Source of the DNA: Pedobacter cryotolerans
Lineage (GTDB): Bacteria; Bacteroidota; Bacteroidia; Sphingobacteriales; Sphingobacteriaceae
DNA length: 64,000 bases
Assembly: GCF_005116475.1 (NCBI RefSeq)
Contig: NZ_SWBO01000002.1
Coordinates: 473,026 to 537,025, forward strand
Direction of reading: 5' to 3'
In this document: one piece after another, positions 7,690 through 16,286 of the stretch
How the letters are laid out: each line of letters starts with the position of its first letter
Position numbering within the stretch: position 1 is the stretch's first letter
Position numbers and translations under genes: made by a program
The notes under the pieces: model-generated
Database searches by the model: none
The model's input: the letters and a program-made list of their open reading frames with translations, nothing else
Told to the model about the DNA's origin: nothing

Positions 7690-7720
7690 AAAAGGCTTGA
7701 GCAATTTGCTTAAGCCTTTT
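7690..7720 (+). terminator. Rho-independent terminator after second lipoprotein
   Basis: 13-bp stem (AAAAGGCTTGAGC / GCTTAAGCCTTTT, one G-U pair), loop of 5 nt, then more T residues. Ends the lipoprotein transcript before purB. Confidence 0.8.
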
Positions 7721-7774
7721 TTGATTCTAGGGCATTTTATAATGCTGCTATTCTATAAAATACCTTATAAATGT

Positions 7775-7782
7775 TAACTTTG
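7775..7782 (+). promoter_or_regulatory. -7 element of the purB promoter
   Basis: TAACTTTG matches TAnnTTTG, the primary-sigma -7 element of Bacteroidota, 26 bp before the purB ATG. No clear -33 TTG is visible. Confidence 0.45.
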
Positions 7783-7807
7783 CGGGCATATCAATTTTTT
7801 CAATCCA

Positions 7808-9154
7808 ATGAATTTATCTCCGCTTCAAGCCATTTCACCAGTAGATGGTCGCTACAGAAAAACAACCGCTAAACTTGCCGATTACTTTTCTGAATCTGCA
7901 CTTATCAAATACAGAATTTTTGTAGAAATTGAATACTTTATTGCGTTGTGTGATGCCAAAATACCAGGATTAGAAAATTTTGATTCTAACCTATATCCTC
8001 AATTAAAAAATATTTATTTAAATTTTAATGATGTAGATGCGCAAACTGTTAAAGACACAGAAAGCATTACCAATCATGATGTAAAAGCAGTTGAATACTT
8101 CATTAAAACAAAATTTGATGAATTAAACTTACAACCTTACAAAGAGTTTATCCATTTCGGCTTAACCTCTCAAGATATTAACAATACCGCAATTCCTTAT
8201 ACTTTTAAGCTAGGCTTAACTGAGGTCTATTATCCAGCAGTTGCTGAATTGGTTGAAAAAATTAGTGCTTTAGCCAAAGAATGGGAAAACGTTCCTTTAT
8301 TGGCTCACACGCATGGGCAACCAGCTTCACCAACTAAATTAGGTAAAGAGTTTATGGTGTTTGCAGAGCGTTTAAACGTTCAGCTGGCTAATTTAAAAAC
8401 AATACCAAACAGCGCTAAATTTGGCGGAGCAACTGGTAACTTTAATGCACATCATATTGCCTATCCAAAAACAAATTGGGTAGATTTTTCTAATAATTTC
8501 GTGAACAATGTTTTGGGCTTAAAAAGAGCTCAATACACTACTCAAATAGAACATTACGATCAATTTGCAGCACAATGTGATGCTTTAAAACGTATTAACA
8601 ACATCATTATCGATTTAGACAGAGATATTTGGGCTTACATTTCTAAAAATTACTTTAAGCAAAAAATTAAAGAAGGTGAAGTGGGTTCATCGGCAATGCC
8701 ACACAAAGTAAACCCAATTGATTTTGAAAATGCCGAAGGAAACGCTGGTTTGGCTAATGCATTGTTTGAGTTTTTCGCAGCAAAATTACCTATTTCACGT
8801 TTGCAAAGAGATTTAACCGACTCTACCGTTTTAAGAAATGTAGGTGTACCAATGGCGCATACTTTAATTGCAATTTCATCTACCCTAAAAGGATTAAATA
8901 AAATAATTTTAAATGAGGATGCCATCAATGCTGATTTAGAAAATAATTGGGCTGTTGTTGCAGAGGCTATACAAACTGTTTTAAGAAGAGAAGCTTATCC
9001 AAATCCGTATGAAGCTTTAAAAGCTTTAACACGTACCAATCAGAAAATAACTGCGCAAACTATGGCCGTTTTTATTGATGAGTTGGATGTGAATGATCAA
9101 ATTAAAGCAGAACTGAAATTGATTACTCCTTTTAATTACACTGGAATATTCTAA
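7808..9154 (+). CDS. purB: adenylosuccinate lyase
   Basis: Cleaves SAICAR and adenylosuccinate, releasing fumarate, in purine synthesis. 448 residues, normal for the type that begins LQAISPVDGRYRKTT. The fumarase/aspartase superfamily signature GSSAMPHKVNP lies at about residue 292, and its serine is the catalytic base in this family. The histidine motif THGQPASPTKLGKE is intact. It is a stand-alone gene with a TAnnTTTG promoter upstream, and no neighbouring pur genes are present. Confidence 0.97.
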   Translation: MNLSPLQAISPVDGRYRKTTAKLADYFSESALIKYRIFVEIEYFIALCDAKIPGLENFDSNLYPQLKNIYLNFNDVDAQTVKDTESITNHDVKAVEYFIKTKFDELNLQPYKEFIHFGLTSQDINNTAIPYTFKLGLTEVYYPAVAELVEKISALAKEWENVPLLAHTHGQPASPTKLGKEFMVFAERLNVQLANLKTIPNSAKFGGATGNFNAHHIAYPKTNWVDFSNNFVNNVLGLKRAQYTTQIEHYDQFAAQCDALKRINNIIIDLDRDIWAYISKNYFKQKIKEGEVGSSAMPHKVNPIDFENAEGNAGLANALFEFFAAKLPISRLQRDLTDSTVLRNVGVPMAHTLIAISSTLKGLNKIILNEDAINADLENNWAVVAEAIQTVLRREAYPNPYEALKALTRTNQKITAQTMAVFIDELDVNDQIKAELKLITPFNYTGIF

Positions 9155-9205
9155 TGAGAGAATGATAGAATTAGAGAATGATAGAATTAATTCACTCATT
9201 CAAAA
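9155..9205. repeat. short tandem repeat GAGAATGATAGAATTA
   Basis: Two near-identical 16-bp units (GAGAATGATAGAATTA) follow the purB stop, then A/T-rich partial copies in the other orientation (CAATCATTCTAAA). No ORF is seen. It is one of several degenerate short-period arrays in intergenic positions of this window. Confidence 0.5.
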
Positions 9206-9281
9206 TTCAATCATTCTAAATTTTCGTTTTTAATGACCTAAAATAGACAACAACTATCTGCTATTTAGAATTAGAATTAAT

Positions 9282-9289
9282 TATTTTTG
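9282..9289 (+). promoter_or_regulatory. -7 element of the nfu promoter
   Basis: TATTTTTG fits TAnnTTTG and lies 18 bp before the ATG at 9308, which leaves a very short leader. Confidence 0.4.
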
Positions 9290-9307
9290 TAGCATAATTT
9301 TAAAGAC

Positions 9308-9859
9308 ATGACTATTAACGTATATACAGAGCAAACACCAAATCCGGCTACCATGAAGTTTATGGTAAATAAGCTTTTAATAAATGGTAGTGAGGATTTT
9401 GCAACAAAAGAAAGTGCAGAAGCATCTCCTTTTGCTAAAGAATTATATAAATTTAACTTTGTTAACGGTGTATTTTTTGCAAGTAATTTTGTTACCGTTA
9501 CCAAAACAGAAGATGCAGAATGGGCTGATATCGAAGCTATTTTAAAAGAATTCGTTAAAGGAGCTGTAGAATCTGAACTAAAAATTAAGGATGCAACGGC
9601 AGATGAAGCACCTGCATTTGAAGGTAGCGATTTAGAGATTAAAATTCAGCAAATCTTGCATGATTATGTTCGCCCTGCGGTAGAACAAGATGGTGGTGCA
9701 ATTAGCTATAAATCATTTGATGAAGGTGTAGTTACAGTAGAATTAAGAGGAAGTTGCAGTGGTTGTCCATCAAGTACGATTACTTTAAAATCTGGTATTC
9801 AAAATTTATTACAACGTATGGTTCCTGAGGTTAAGGAAGTAGTTTCGATGGCTTTATAA
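9308..9859 (+). CDS. NifU-family iron-sulfur cluster scaffold/carrier (Nfu)
   Basis: 183 residues with two domains. The N-terminal Nfu domain (1-85) opens with INVYTEQTPNPATMKF, which fixes the start. The C-terminal NifU domain (about 105-183) has the cluster-binding CxxC as CSGC (Cys150, Cys153). It delivers Fe-S clusters to apo-proteins in the cytoplasm. The gene is monocistronic, with no suf or isc genes next to it. Length and domain order match Bacteroidota homologues. Confidence 0.93.
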   Translation: MTINVYTEQTPNPATMKFMVNKLLINGSEDFATKESAEASPFAKELYKFNFVNGVFFASNFVTVTKTEDAEWADIEAILKEFVKGAVESELKIKDATADEAPAFEGSDLEIKIQQILHDYVRPAVEQDGGAISYKSFDEGVVTVELRGSCSGCPSSTITLKSGIQNLLQRMVPEVKEVVSMAL

Positions 9860-9860
9860 C

Positions 9861-9901
9861 CCCAAACCTCCCGATAAATCGGGACAAGCTCTAAAGGGGC
9901 T
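9861..9901. repeat. GC-rich dispersed element with nested GATAAATC dyad
   Basis: CCCCAAACCT, then CCCGATAAATCGGG (perfect dyad), ACAAGCTCT and AAAGGGGCTT. The outer arms match the element at 1739-1763 and the inner dyad matches 3069-3086, so this copy looks like one element nested within the other. Confidence 0.55.
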
Positions 9902-9913
9902 TATAATTAATTG

Positions 9914-9953
9914 AAAAAAAAGAGTTCAGACTTAAAGTTTGAACTCTTTTTTT
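9914..9953 (+). terminator. Rho-independent terminator after nfu
   Basis: Stem AAAAGAGTTCA / TGAACTCTTTT with extended A and T runs on both sides. It can work in both directions but follows the plus-strand nfu gene. Confidence 0.8.
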
Positions 9954-10031
9954 ATGAAAAAACTATTGAAAATATTATTTAAGAGATAATTTTCTTACTT
10001 TCGCCGCCCCACTTAGCAAAACCTTATCGCA

Positions 10032-11297
10032 ATGAAAAAGTATCTGTACGGAATAGATTTCGGCACAACCAATTCTGCATTAGCCATTTTTGATGAAGAA
10101 AAGAAAGAAATTGTTGACACCATCATCATCCCTTCATTAATTTATTTTCCTTCAATTTCACATCCCAACCAAGAGAAATATGTAATTGGCGAAACTGCAA
10201 TATCTTCTTACTTGAGCGATAACATGCAAGGCAGATTTATTAAATCTATCAAACAGATTTTATCTCGTAGTAGTTTTATAGAAACTCGCATACAGAATAA
10301 AAGGTACAATGCATCTGATTTGGTAGCCTTAATTTTAAAAGAGCTGAAACAAAGAGCAGATGAAATAATTGGCTACGATTGTAAAAAAGCGGTTATCGGC
10401 AGACCAGTATTTTTTGATGATGATAATACTTTAAAGGATACCTTGGCACAAACTCGTTTAAACAAGGCAGCACAGATTGCTGGTTTTACAGAAGTACGTT
10501 TTCAGTTTGAACCCATTGGTGCCGCATTTGCGTATGAAAAAACCATCGAACAAAAAGAAAGAGTTTTAGTGGGCGATTTGGGTGGAGGAACAACAGATTT
10601 TACTTACTTGATTTTAGATCCTGCAAAAGTTGCTAATAAAGATCGAAGAGGCGATATGATGGCCACAGGAGGTGTTTATGTAGGTGGAGATAGTTTTGAT
10701 TCGGCTTTTATGTGGGAGAAAGGGACACCTTATTTTGGCAAAAACACCATTTACGAAGCCACGCCTGGCAAACCATTGAACGTTCCCAAATCATTATTCG
10801 CCAATATCTGTACTTGGGATAAAATGAACTTTTTTAATGGTTTAAGAATACAAAAAGACATTGAAGATTATTATTACTATTCTGGCAATGATCCACTTTT
10901 TAAAAACTTGATTACTTTAATTGATCAAAATTTGGGTTATTCTGTATTTCAAGCGATTGAAAAAACTAAAATTGAATTATCTAATAAGGATAAAATCGAT
11001 TTTGTATATCAAAAATCAGGTATTGATATTAATGAAGAAGTTTCAATTGAAACTTATGGCGAGATCATTTCGAAAGATGTGACCAGAATTAGCAATTACT
11101 TAGATGAATTTTTAGCTACCAATAACTTAGATCCAAAAAATATTGATAGTTTATTTTTAACTGGCGGAACTTCGATGGTAAAAGCAATACAAGATTTATT
11201 TAAGTCTCGTTTTCCGCATTTAAAAATAAATTCTGGCGATAACTTTAAAAGTGTGGCAAAAGGATTGGCTTACAGCGGATATTTATTTGAAGATTAA
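10032..11297 (+). CDS. Hsp70-family ATPase-domain protein (YegD-like)
   Basis: 421 residues. The actin/Hsp70 phosphate-1 motif GIDFGTTNSA (8-17), phosphate-2 motif GDLGGGTTDF (about 187-196) and a late LFLTGGTSMV adenosine motif are all present. It lacks the C-terminal peptide-binding domain of DnaK, which is the YegD-type layout. Its chaperone client and partners are unknown. It is convergent with the inositol phosphatase gene, and their 3' ends overlap by 4 bp with no terminator between them. Confidence 0.87.
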   Translation: MKKYLYGIDFGTTNSALAIFDEEKKEIVDTIIIPSLIYFPSISHPNQEKYVIGETAISSYLSDNMQGRFIKSIKQILSRSSFIETRIQNKRYNASDLVALILKELKQRADEIIGYDCKKAVIGRPVFFDDDNTLKDTLAQTRLNKAAQIAGFTEVRFQFEPIGAAFAYEKTIEQKERVLVGDLGGGTTDFTYLILDPAKVANKDRRGDMMATGGVYVGGDSFDSAFMWEKGTPYFGKNTIYEATPGKPLNVPKSLFANICTWDKMNFFNGLRIQKDIEDYYYYSGNDPLFKNLITLIDQNLGYSVFQAIEKTKIELSNKDKIDFVYQKSGIDINEEVSIETYGEIISKDVTRISNYLDEFLATNNLDPKNIDSLFLTGGTSMVKAIQDLFKSRFPHLKINSGDNFKSVAKGLAYSGYLFED

Positions 11298-12082
11298 AAA
11301 TGCTTTTTAATGGTAGCCAAAATCTCTTCGGTTACCATTCCATTGGTTGCCAACATTTCTCTGGTTTCTAAAAATTCAGCGCCACCACTAAAGTTCATTA
11401 CTTTTCCGCCAGCTTGTTGAACCAAATAAGCACCAGCTGCAACATCATAAGAATTGAGATTATATTCAAAAAAAGCATCGAACCTACCGCAAGCTACATA
11501 AGCTAAATCTACAGCTGCAGAACCAATACGCCTTAAACCATGGCATTTTTGCATCATTTCTGTAAAAAGCTGCATGTATTGTGGCTGTTTATCAAACTGA
11601 TAATAGGGAAAACCAGTAGCCAACAAACTTTGAGTTAAATTTGCATTTTTTGAAACGTGAATGGGTTTGTTGTTTAAAAATGCAGCCCCCCCTTTAAAAG
11701 TAGAAAACATTTCTCCCCTGTTTATTTCGTAAACTACACCAATAACAGGTTCATTTTCCTCGTACAAAGCAACACTTACCGCATAAGTTGGTATGCCGTG
11801 AATAAAATTTGTTGTACCATCCAAAGGATCAATGATCCAAGTATATGTTTTGTCGGTAATGTTTTCGGTATCTTCTTCGGTAATAAATCCAGACCCTGGA
11901 AGTATTTTAGATAAATTTCTTACCAATTGTTTCTCTGCATTTTTATCTACATAAGAAACCATATCGTTTAAACCTTTATATTCTATTGCATTCGCATCAA
12001 AAGCCATGGCTTCTTTACGGATAAAATTACCCGTTAAGCGTGTTGTAGCAATAACTTTGGTACAAAGCAATTCGTAGTTCAT
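11294..12082 (-). CDS. inositol monophosphatase family protein
   Basis: 262-residue Mg-dependent, Li-sensitive phosphatase superfamily member. Metal ligands appear in the EED motif (Glu69-Glu70-Asp71) and IIDPLDGTTNFIHG (83-96), and in the C-terminal SYDVAAGAYLVQQAGG. Substrates in the family include inositol-1-phosphate, and SuhB also acts in transcription, so the exact substrate is open. It is 2 bp downstream of lgt on the same strand and probably co-transcribed with it. Confidence 0.9.
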   Translation of the reverse strand: MNYELLCTKVIATTRLTGNFIRKEAMAFDANAIEYKGLNDMVSYVDKNAEKQLVRNLSKILPGSGFITEEDTENITDKTYTWIIDPLDGTTNFIHGIPTYAVSVALYEENEPVIGVVYEINRGEMFSTFKGGAAFLNNKPIHVSKNANLTQSLLATGFPYYQFDKQPQYMQLFTEMMQKCHGLRRIGSAAVDLAYVACGRFDAFFEYNLNSYDVAAGAYLVQQAGGKVMNFSGGAEFLETREMLATNGMVTEEILATIKKHF

Positions 12083-12084
12083 AA

Positions 12085-13239
12085 TTAATAATTTACGTGT
12101 TTTTCTTTATTTTTAATTGAATACCCCACTAAAATACAGCCAGAAATAAACAGTATCGAAGAAATTAATTCTGCCTGAGTAAATGAAATACCTGCTACTG
12201 TATATTTAGAATTCACACGAATTAATTCGATAAAGAAGCGCTCTAAACCGTTAAACATTAAATAAATACCGAACATCATTCCCGGCAGGTTAATTTTTTT
12301 ACGGATATTCCATAAAATTAAAAAGATGATAAAAGCCAATATTACTTCATAAATTGGCGTAGGATAAACAGGTTGAGCTAACTCATTACAATATTTACCA
12401 ACGCATCCCGCAATCGGATTACCCTCGTTTGCCACGTTATTTGGGTAGGTATATGCCCAAAGCCAATCTGGCAACCAAGTAAATGGTTTAGGATTTAAGT
12501 TTGGTATTCCCCAATCGCCATCTCCAGATAAGTGACAACCAATTCTACCAACACTGTAAGCCAACATCATTCCTGGTCCGCCCACATCAAGCATGTGTAA
12601 GGGTTTTATCCCATTTTTATACGCGATATATAAAACAGCAGCCCCACCACAAATTAAACCTCCGTAAAATGTTAAACCACTGAAAGATAAAAGTCCGCCG
12701 ATTGGATCTTGAATAAAAGTATCCCAATGCTCTAAATTATCGAATATTTTAGCGCCTAAAAAACCCCAAACTGCTGCCCAAACAATCATATTGCTCATCA
12801 GCTCATGCGGACGAACCGTTACTTCAACCGTTTTTGGTTTAGGCAATTTTGCTTTTTCCTTCTCCTTATAATCCCAATAGGTAAATAATGCAGCCAATGC
12901 CAAACCACCTAAAATATTCCCTTTAAACGATAGAATTACTGTTTGCGCATCGCTTACAAACAATTGGTAGTTTAGTAAGGCATAAATCAATTTATAGCCA
13001 ATAATAAAGCCGAAAAATGCATTTGATGCCAATTCGCCAAAAGATGCTGGCTCGCCAATGGTAATTGTTCTTTTTGTAGGTTTAAGAATTCCTAAGGCTT
13101 CTTTACGTTGTAATTCTTTACTAAATGCCCAATAACCAGCTACGAAAGCCAATGCTACAAATACGCCAAAAGTATTAAATGGAAGTGGTACATCTATACC
13201 AAATAAGTAGTTTAAAAAGTGCGAAACGGTAGGAAACAT
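12085..13239 (-). CDS. lgt: prolipoprotein diacylglyceryl transferase
   Basis: Transfers diacylglycerol from phosphatidylglycerol to the lipobox cysteine of prelipoproteins in the inner membrane. 384 residues with at least seven hydrophobic helices. The Lgt signature YSVGRIGCHLSGDGDWG lies near residues 229-245, and the C-terminal GLERFFIELIRVNSKY is typical. An insertion of charged residues at about 120-140 (KEKEKAKLPKPKTVEVTVRP) makes it longer than the E. coli enzyme, as in other Bacteroidota. It provides the modification needed by the lipoproteins encoded in this window. Confidence 0.95.
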   Translation of the reverse strand: MFPTVSHFLNYLFGIDVPLPFNTFGVFVALAFVAGYWAFSKELQRKEALGILKPTKRTITIGEPASFGELASNAFFGFIIGYKLIYALLNYQLFVSDAQTVILSFKGNILGGLALAALFTYWDYKEKEKAKLPKPKTVEVTVRPHELMSNMIVWAAVWGFLGAKIFDNLEHWDTFIQDPIGGLLSFSGLTFYGGLICGGAAVLYIAYKNGIKPLHMLDVGGPGMMLAYSVGRIGCHLSGDGDWGIPNLNPKPFTWLPDWLWAYTYPNNVANEGNPIAGCVGKYCNELAQPVYPTPIYEVILAFIIFLILWNIRKKINLPGMMFGIYLMFNGLERFFIELIRVNSKYTVAGISFTQAELISSILFISGCILVGYSIKNKEKHVNY

Positions 13240-13257
13240 ATTTATAAGTTTAGGCGA

Positions 13258-13400
13258 AGATAATAAAGAAAGCTGAAAGACTAAAGCTTAAAGACTAAAG
13301 GTGAAAGTTGGGTAGTTTGGGAAGTTAGAAAGTTGGGTAGTTGGGAAGGTAGAAAGTCGAGAAGTTGGAAAGATTTGAAGTTGCGAAATTAATGACCAAA
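13258..13400. repeat. degenerate tandem array (GAAAGTTGGGTAGTT-like units)
   Basis: Purine-rich units of roughly 7-16 bp (GAAAGTTGGGTAGTT, GGAAGTTAGAAAGTTGG, GAAAGTCGAGAAGTTGG) repeat imperfectly across the lgt-mtaB gap. No ORF, promoter or hairpin is apparent. Confidence 0.6.
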
Positions 13401-13457
13401 TACCTAAGAAAAAAAACTAAAGTCTAAAGCTTTAAATTAAACGAAAAACAATTTAAA

Positions 13458-14777
13458 CTAATGACTATAAACCGTTTCCAATTCAGCCACTTCAACTTCT
13501 CCATCAGCCAGTAATTCTACTAACTTCACGTTTTTAAGCTCGTTTACCATTATAGGATCGTATTTAGCTTTCACTTTTACATAATTTTTAGTGAAACCAT
13601 GCATAAATCCATTTTTTTGGTCGTCTTCAAAAAGCACTTGTGCTGTAGAACCTATTTGAGATTGATAAAAAGCTCTTCTTTTTTTATCAGATAAGATGTG
13701 CAGCATTTTATTTCTTTCGAAACGCGTACTTCCAGCAACTTTACCTTTCATTACAGCAGCTTCTGTTTGCTCACGTTCTGAATAGGTAAATACGTGTAAA
13801 TAAGAAATAGCTAACTCGTTTAAAAACTGATAAGTATCTAAAAAATCTTCTTGGGTTTCGCCAGGAAAACCTACAATAACATCAACACCAATACAGCAAT
13901 TTGGCATTACCTCTTTTATTTTTGCCACACGTTCGGTGTACAGTTCACGTTGGTAACGTCTTTTCATCAAGCCTAAAATTTTATTAGAACCTGATTGTAA
14001 TGGAATATGAAAATGAGGAACAAAGCGTTTTGAAGTAGCCACAAATTCAATGATTTCGTTGCTCAATAAATTCGGTTCTATAGATGAGATACGAATACGT
14101 TCAATTCCTTCAACTTCATCTAAAGCTTTAACCAAATCGAAAAATTTATCTTCACGCTGTCCATCTCTAATACCAAAATCGCCCAAATTAACACCCGTTA
14201 ACACGATTTCCTTAACACCACTTGCTGCAATCTGTGTAGCACGATTAACCACGTTTTCGATGGTATCACTCCTACTTCCACCACGTGCCAATGGGATTGT
14301 ACAATAGGTACAAGGATAATCACAACCATCTTGTACTTTTAGAAAAGTTCTAGTTCTATCACCAATAGAATAGGCTGCAACAAAATTATGGTTAACTTTT
14401 TCTATATTTTGTTGGTGAACAACTGCCTTCGGATTTTTAGTCAAATCTGAAATAAATTCAACAATTCTGAATTTCTCTGCAGCACCTAAAACCATATCAA
14501 CACCTTCAATTTCGGCTATTTCTGTAGGTTTTAATTGTGCATAACACCCAACAATGGTTACATAAGCATTCGGCGAATATTTAAGTGCTTCTTTAACAAC
14601 TTTTCTGCATTTTTTATCAGCATGATCGGTTACAGAACACGTATTGATTACATAAACATCTGCACCTGCTGTAAAATCTACCACAGCATAACCTGCATCG
14701 GTAAACAAACGACCAATTGAGGAGGTTTCTGAGAAATTTAGCTTACAGCCAAGTGTATAAAATGCAACTTTTTTCAT
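13458..14777 (-). CDS. mtaB: tRNA (N6-threonylcarbamoyladenosine-37-C2) methylthiotransferase MtaB
   Basis: Radical SAM enzyme that makes ms2t6A at position 37 of ANN-decoding tRNAs. 439 residues. The N-terminal methylthiotransferase domain has the three cluster cysteines Cys11, Cys47 and Cys78. The radical SAM motif CDYPCTYC gives Cys152, Cys156 and Cys159. A TRAM-like tail follows residue 370. The opening MKKVAFYTLGCKLNFSE is diagnostic of MtaB rather than RimO or MiaB. Confidence 0.95.
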   Translation of the reverse strand: MKKVAFYTLGCKLNFSETSSIGRLFTDAGYAVVDFTAGADVYVINTCSVTDHADKKCRKVVKEALKYSPNAYVTIVGCYAQLKPTEIAEIEGVDMVLGAAEKFRIVEFISDLTKNPKAVVHQQNIEKVNHNFVAAYSIGDRTRTFLKVQDGCDYPCTYCTIPLARGGSRSDTIENVVNRATQIAASGVKEIVLTGVNLGDFGIRDGQREDKFFDLVKALDEVEGIERIRISSIEPNLLSNEIIEFVATSKRFVPHFHIPLQSGSNKILGLMKRRYQRELYTERVAKIKEVMPNCCIGVDVIVGFPGETQEDFLDTYQFLNELAISYLHVFTYSEREQTEAAVMKGKVAGSTRFERNKMLHILSDKKRRAFYQSQIGSTAQVLFEDDQKNGFMHGFTKNYVKVKAKYDPIMVNELKNVKLVELLADGEVEVAELETVYSH

Positions 14778-14885
14778 TGAGGTTGCAAAGATAAGAATTA
14801 GATGTGAGTAATAAGATATGTGATTTGAGACTGAAGAGAAACCTTACAATTAAATGTGAGATTTTAGAAGGTTTATTTTTCTTAG

Positions 14886-14913
14886 TTGAACAACGAATTA
14901 TTTCATATATTTG
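14886..14913 (+). promoter_or_regulatory. promoter of the HigBA-like module
   Basis: TTG (14886-14888), exactly 17 bp, then TATATTTG (14906-14913). This matches the Bacteroidota -33/-7 arrangement. The -7 element abuts the operator palindrome. Confidence 0.65.
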
Positions 14914-14930
14914 TTTCACTTTAGTGAAAC
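14913..14930. promoter_or_regulatory. operator palindrome of the HigBA-like module
   Basis: Perfect dyad GTTTCACT-TT-AGTGAAAC, 8-bp arms, placed over the expected transcription start. This is the expected site for autorepression by the XRE antitoxin encoded 350 bp downstream. Confidence 0.7.
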
Positions 14931-14947
14931 TTTATCAATTTTGCATT

Positions 14948-15295
14948 GTGGCTAAAATTCAAAAATATAGAAAGATAATATTTTTCAGAAGTTACTTTCA
15001 AGATTTCTTCGACAAACAAACATCAAAAGTAAAAGCTAAAATTGTTTGGACTTTTGAATTAGTTGAAGATTTACAAAGAGTTCCAGAAAATTATCTTAAA
15101 CATATTGAGAACACAGATGGACTTTATGAAATCCGTGTGCAAATAGGAAGCAACATTTTTAGAATTTTCTGTTTTTTTGAACAAGGCCAACTAATTGTGT
15201 TGGCACAAGGATTTCAAAAGAAAACACAGAAAACACCAAAGAAAGAAATTGAAATGGCCTTAAAAATTAAAAGAGAATATGAAAACAGTAAATAA
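14948..15295 (+). CDS. RelE/HigB-type toxin (Gp49-like)
   Basis: About 115 residues from a GTG start at 14948. An upstream ATG at 14804 is rejected because the promoter and operator (14886-14930) lie inside that longer frame. The sequence has the Gp49/HigB pattern: IVWTFELVEDLQRVP, then GLYEIRVQIGSNIFRIFCFF and a basic C-terminus with KKTQKTPKKEIEMA. Such proteins are ribosome-dependent mRNA endonucleases. The antitoxin gene overlaps its 3' end by 17 bp, giving the toxin-first order of higBA. The family call is firm; activity is inferred. Confidence 0.83.
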   Translation: MAKIQKYRKIIFFRSYFQDFFDKQTSKVKAKIVWTFELVEDLQRVPENYLKHIENTDGLYEIRVQIGSNIFRIFCFFEQGQLIVLAQGFQKKTQKTPKKEIEMALKIKREYENSK

Positions 15296-15584
15296 AAATC
15301 TGACAACCCTTGAAGAATTTAAAGAAAAAAATTACGGAAAGATCGGCACAAAAGAACGTGATGAACTTGAAACTGGCTATGAAAATTTCAAAATTGGTGC
15401 TCTAATTCAAGATACGCGATTGGAAATGGGAATGACACAAGAACAACTTGCACAAAAAGCAGGAACTTCAAAATCTTATATCTCAAAAATTGAGAATAAC
15501 ATAAAGGAAGCTAGAATTTCGACACTACAAAAAATTATCGAGCTTGGTTTTGGCGGACGCTTAGAATTAAATATTAAAATCTAA
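15279..15584 (+). CDS. XRE-family antitoxin (HigA-like)
   Basis: 101 residues. The helix-turn-helix lies at about 38-92 (IGALIQDTRLEMGMTQEQLAQKAGTSKSYISKIENN). Residues 1-35 form a charged arm that probably contacts the toxin. It overlaps the toxin gene by 17 bp, which implies translational coupling. It is the likely repressor at the palindrome 14913-14930. Confidence 0.87.
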   Translation: MKTVNKNLTTLEEFKEKNYGKIGTKERDELETGYENFKIGALIQDTRLEMGMTQEQLAQKAGTSKSYISKIENNIKEARISTLQKIIELGFGGRLELNIKI

Positions 15585-15646
15585 CAAACTTAATTCTGAT
15601 ATTTTAGTTAACACCCAATGAACTAATGAGCGATTGAACAAACGAA

Positions 15647-16216
15647 CTACTCTTCATTCCAACGGTAGCTATCTTGTTCTAAACCTGCTAAATCAATAAC
15701 TCTACTAATTACCGTATAAGCAACATCTTCAATTGTTTTGGGTAAACTGTAAAATGATGGACTAGCTGGGCAGATAATTCCACCAGCTTCGGTAACCGTT
15801 TTTAGGTTGTTGATATGAATTAAAGAGTAGGGCGTATCTCTTACCACTGCAATCAATTTTCTTCTTTCTTTTAAAATTACGTCTGAGGCACGCGAAATTA
15901 AATCGTTAGAAATTCCATGGGCGATGCGACCTAAAGTACCCATAGAACAAGGTACAATAATCATCGTGTCATATTTGGCAGAGCCGGATGCAAACGGAGC
16001 ATTAAAATCCATTTTATGGTAAAAATTGAATGGATAGTTATCATAATCTTCGTTACCTAACTCAAAACGCCATACTTCTTTCGCGTTATCAGACATTACA
16101 ACACCAACTTTTTCAATTTGATCTGATAGTTTAACCAAATTATCAAACAAAACTTTTGCATAAACAGAACCACTGGCTCCGGTAATGGCAACGATGATTT
16201 TTTTCTTCCTATTCAT
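15647..16216 (-). CDS. ubiX: UbiX-family flavin prenyltransferase
   Basis: Makes prenylated FMN, the cofactor of UbiD-type decarboxylases. 189 residues. The Rossmann start is VAITGASGSVYAKVL (9-23) and the family motifs are VPCSMGTLGRIAHGISNDLI and KLIAVVRDTPYSLIHI. No ubiD homologue is next to it. It sits between two toxin-antitoxin modules. Confidence 0.92.
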   Translation of the reverse strand: MNRKKKIIVAITGASGSVYAKVLFDNLVKLSDQIEKVGVVMSDNAKEVWRFELGNEDYDNYPFNFYHKMDFNAPFASGSAKYDTMIIVPCSMGTLGRIAHGISNDLISRASDVILKERRKLIAVVRDTPYSLIHINNLKTVTEAGGIICPASPSFYSLPKTIEDVAYTVISRVIDLAGLEQDSYRWNEE

Positions 16217-16286
16217 AATGTTTGTTCAAATATACGATAGAAAAAGAAGATTGGATTAATCTATCCATCTCTGAAATAAATGAAAA

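Noticed and set aside
13258..13400. CRISPR array
   Set aside because: Units are 7-16 bp, variable and without regular spacers, and no cas genes are in the window.
14804..14947. N-terminal extension of the HigB-like toxin
   Set aside because: The promoter (14886-14913) and operator (14913-14930) lie inside the extension, so it cannot be translated from that promoter.
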